From Dietzia timorensis (GTDB lineage: Bacteria; Actinomycetota; Actinomycetes; Mycobacteriales; Mycobacteriaceae), in assembly GCF_020742175.1 (NCBI RefSeq), contig NZ_DYXM01000264.1, forward strand, positions 1 through 14,161: a stretch of 14,161 nucleotides of DNA. The letters are read 5' to 3'. The position numbers and the translations under genes are program-made. Every line of letters begins with the position of its first letter. The first letter of the stretch is position 1. Shown piece by piece: positions 13,059 to 14,161 of this stretch. The notes below the pieces were generated by a model. It made no database searches and had not been told where the DNA came from. It saw only the letters and a list, made by a program, of their open reading frames with translations.

Positions 13059-14161
13059 CAGGGCTTCCCGTTCCCGTCGAGCAGGGCGCGCACCTTCCCG
13101 GCCCTGCCGTGGACCTGCTCGATCACCGTGCTGATCAGCTGGTCGACCTTCGGGCCGCGCCTAAACGAGGTCAGCGGGAGCGGAAGCTGCACGAGCGTTT
13201 CCGTGCACGAACGCGAATAGGCGAACTCCCGCAGCCCGTCCGGCCCATGCACGCGCCCGAACCCGGACTGCTTGGTGCCGCCAAGCGGAAGCGTCGGCAC
13301 CGCCGCGTGCAGCACGAACCCGTTGATCGCCACGTTCCCGCTCGTAATCCGGTCGGCGATCGCCCGGCCTTTGCGGCGCGAGAACACGGTAAGCCCGAGC
13401 CCGTACTCGCTGGCCTCTACCAGCCGCACAGCCTCGTCCATATCGGCGACGCGGCGGATCGTCATCGTCGGGCCGAACGTCTCCTCGACCACGGCCGGCG
13501 AATCCTCCGGAACATCGGTCAACACGATGGGGGAGACGACCTGCCCGTCGATCGAATCCAGGCCGCCGACCAGCGCTCGCCCGCCGCTGGCGAGCGCGTC
13601 CTCCACGTGCGAGCGCACGATGTCCACCTGCCGCGGCATCGTCATCGCGCCGATCTGCGTCGACCCGTCCGCCGCCGCCCGCAGACGGCCCGCCTCCGCG
13701 GTGACGAGCCTTTCGAACTCGTCGGCGACGTCGGCGTGCACGTAAACGCGCTCGACGGCGAGGCACGTCTGTCCGGCGTTCGACATCGCGCCCCACACCG
13801 CGGCGTCCGCGGCGGCCGCGACATCGGCGTCGGCGTCGATGACCAGCGCATCCTTGCCGCCGCATTCGCACAACACCGGCGTGAGGTTCTCCGCGCACGT
13901 CGCGAGAATCTTCCTGCCCGTCGCCGTCGAACCGGTGAACCCGATCTTGTCGACGCCCGAGCGGCACAGCGCCTCGCCGACGTCACCGCCGCCGGTCACG
14001 CAGTGCGCGACGTCGAACTCGCCGCTGGCACGCTGGAACGAGGCGATAATCGCCTGACCGGTGCGCGGCGTCCACTCGCTCGGTTTAAACACGACCGTGT
14101 TTCCCGCGGCGAGCGCGAACGCGATTGACCCCATCGGCGTGAACACCGGGTAGTTCCACGG
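13058..14161 (-). CDS. Aldehyde dehydrogenase family protein (N-terminus beyond right edge)
   Basis: The 367 C-terminal residues of an NAD(P)-dependent aldehyde dehydrogenase that oxidises an aldehyde to its acid. The frame stays open to the right edge, beginning PWNYPVFTPMG, so the start is outside. Counting from the first visible residue: the cofactor segment VVFKPSEWTP (23-32), the Rossmann turn GFTGSTATGRK (74-84), the general base E99 in ECGGKD, and the nucleophile C133 in NAGQTC. The C-terminal GGTKQSGFGR matches the family. The ECGGK variant (usually ELGGK) occurs in an actinobacterial subgroup as I recall it. It is followed by the SDR with a one-base TGATG overlap, marking an operon. 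About 100-130 N-terminal residues are probably missing. Confidence 0.95.
   Translation of the reverse strand, partial: PWNYPVFTPMGSIAFALAAGNTVVFKPSEWTPRTGQAIIASFQRASGEFDVAHCVTGGGDVGEALCRSGVDKIGFTGSTATGRKILATCAENLTPVLCECGGKDALVIDADADVAAAADAAVWGAMSNAGQTCLAVERVYVHADVADEFERLVTAEAGRLRAAADGSTQIGAMTMPRQVDIVRSHVEDALASGGRALVGGLDSIDGQVVSPIVLTDVPEDSPAVVEETFGPTMTIRRVADMDEAVRLVEASEYGLGLTVFSRRKGRAIADRITSGNVAINGFVLHAAVPTLPLGGTKQSGFGRVHGPDGLREFAYSRSCTETLVQLPLPLTSFRRGPKVDQLISTVIEQVHGRAGKVRALLDGNGKP

Noticed and set aside
13109..14128. 339-residue plus-strand frame inside the aldehyde dehydrogenase gene
   Set aside because: Shadow of the aldehyde dehydrogenase, which carries the catalytic Cys, Glu and cofactor motifs.

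Overview
The window is high-GC DNA from an actinomycete. The gene families, the use of GTG/TTG starts and the CrtB/CrtI type fit the Mycobacteriales (Dietzia-, Rhodococcus- or Corynebacterium-like); the genus is an inference. I recognise 11 protein genes complete in the window, two partial genes at the edges and three tRNA genes.

Left part (1-1860). The left edge carries the first 25 codons of an IS630-like transposase on the minus strand. A roughly 350-bp non-coding stretch follows, with a 20-bp-periodic motif in inverted arrangement (255-361). Next come a TRIC/UPF0126 membrane protein and YajQ in a minus-strand pair, and a plus-strand tRNA-Tyr(GUA) with its terminator.

Carotenoid part (1971-6474). 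Phytoene synthase (crtB) and phytoene desaturase (crtI) lie on the plus strand. Between them, on the minus strand, is a membrane-anchored FMN-binding glutamate-synthase-like protein. Together CrtB and CrtI would turn GGPP into lycopene or a related red polyene; no GGPP synthase, cyclase or elongase gene is in view. The block is bracketed by tRNA-Tyr on the left and tRNA-Thr(GGU) plus tRNA-Met(CAU) on the right.

Repeat protein and fatty-acid part (6930-12165). A minus-strand gene encodes an unrecognised protein built from 16 back-to-back 10-residue repeats and looks leaderless. Upstream of it is a FadD15-like acyl-CoA ligase. Divergent from that are an LCAD-type acyl-CoA dehydrogenase, a small SRPBCC protein and a TetR regulator. 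The ligase/dehydrogenase divergent promoter region holds a perfect 22-bp palindrome, a good candidate operator. This looks like a small lipid beta-oxidation regulon with its own regulator.

Right part (12210-14161). A short-chain dehydrogenase and an aldehyde dehydrogenase (cut by the right edge) form a minus-strand operon with a 1-nt stop/start overlap.

Most genes are ordinary housekeeping or lipid genes. The least explained items are the decapeptide-repeat protein, the 22-bp palindrome, the antisense glutamate-synthase-like gene inside the crt pair, and the inverted 20-bp-periodic motif near the left edge.
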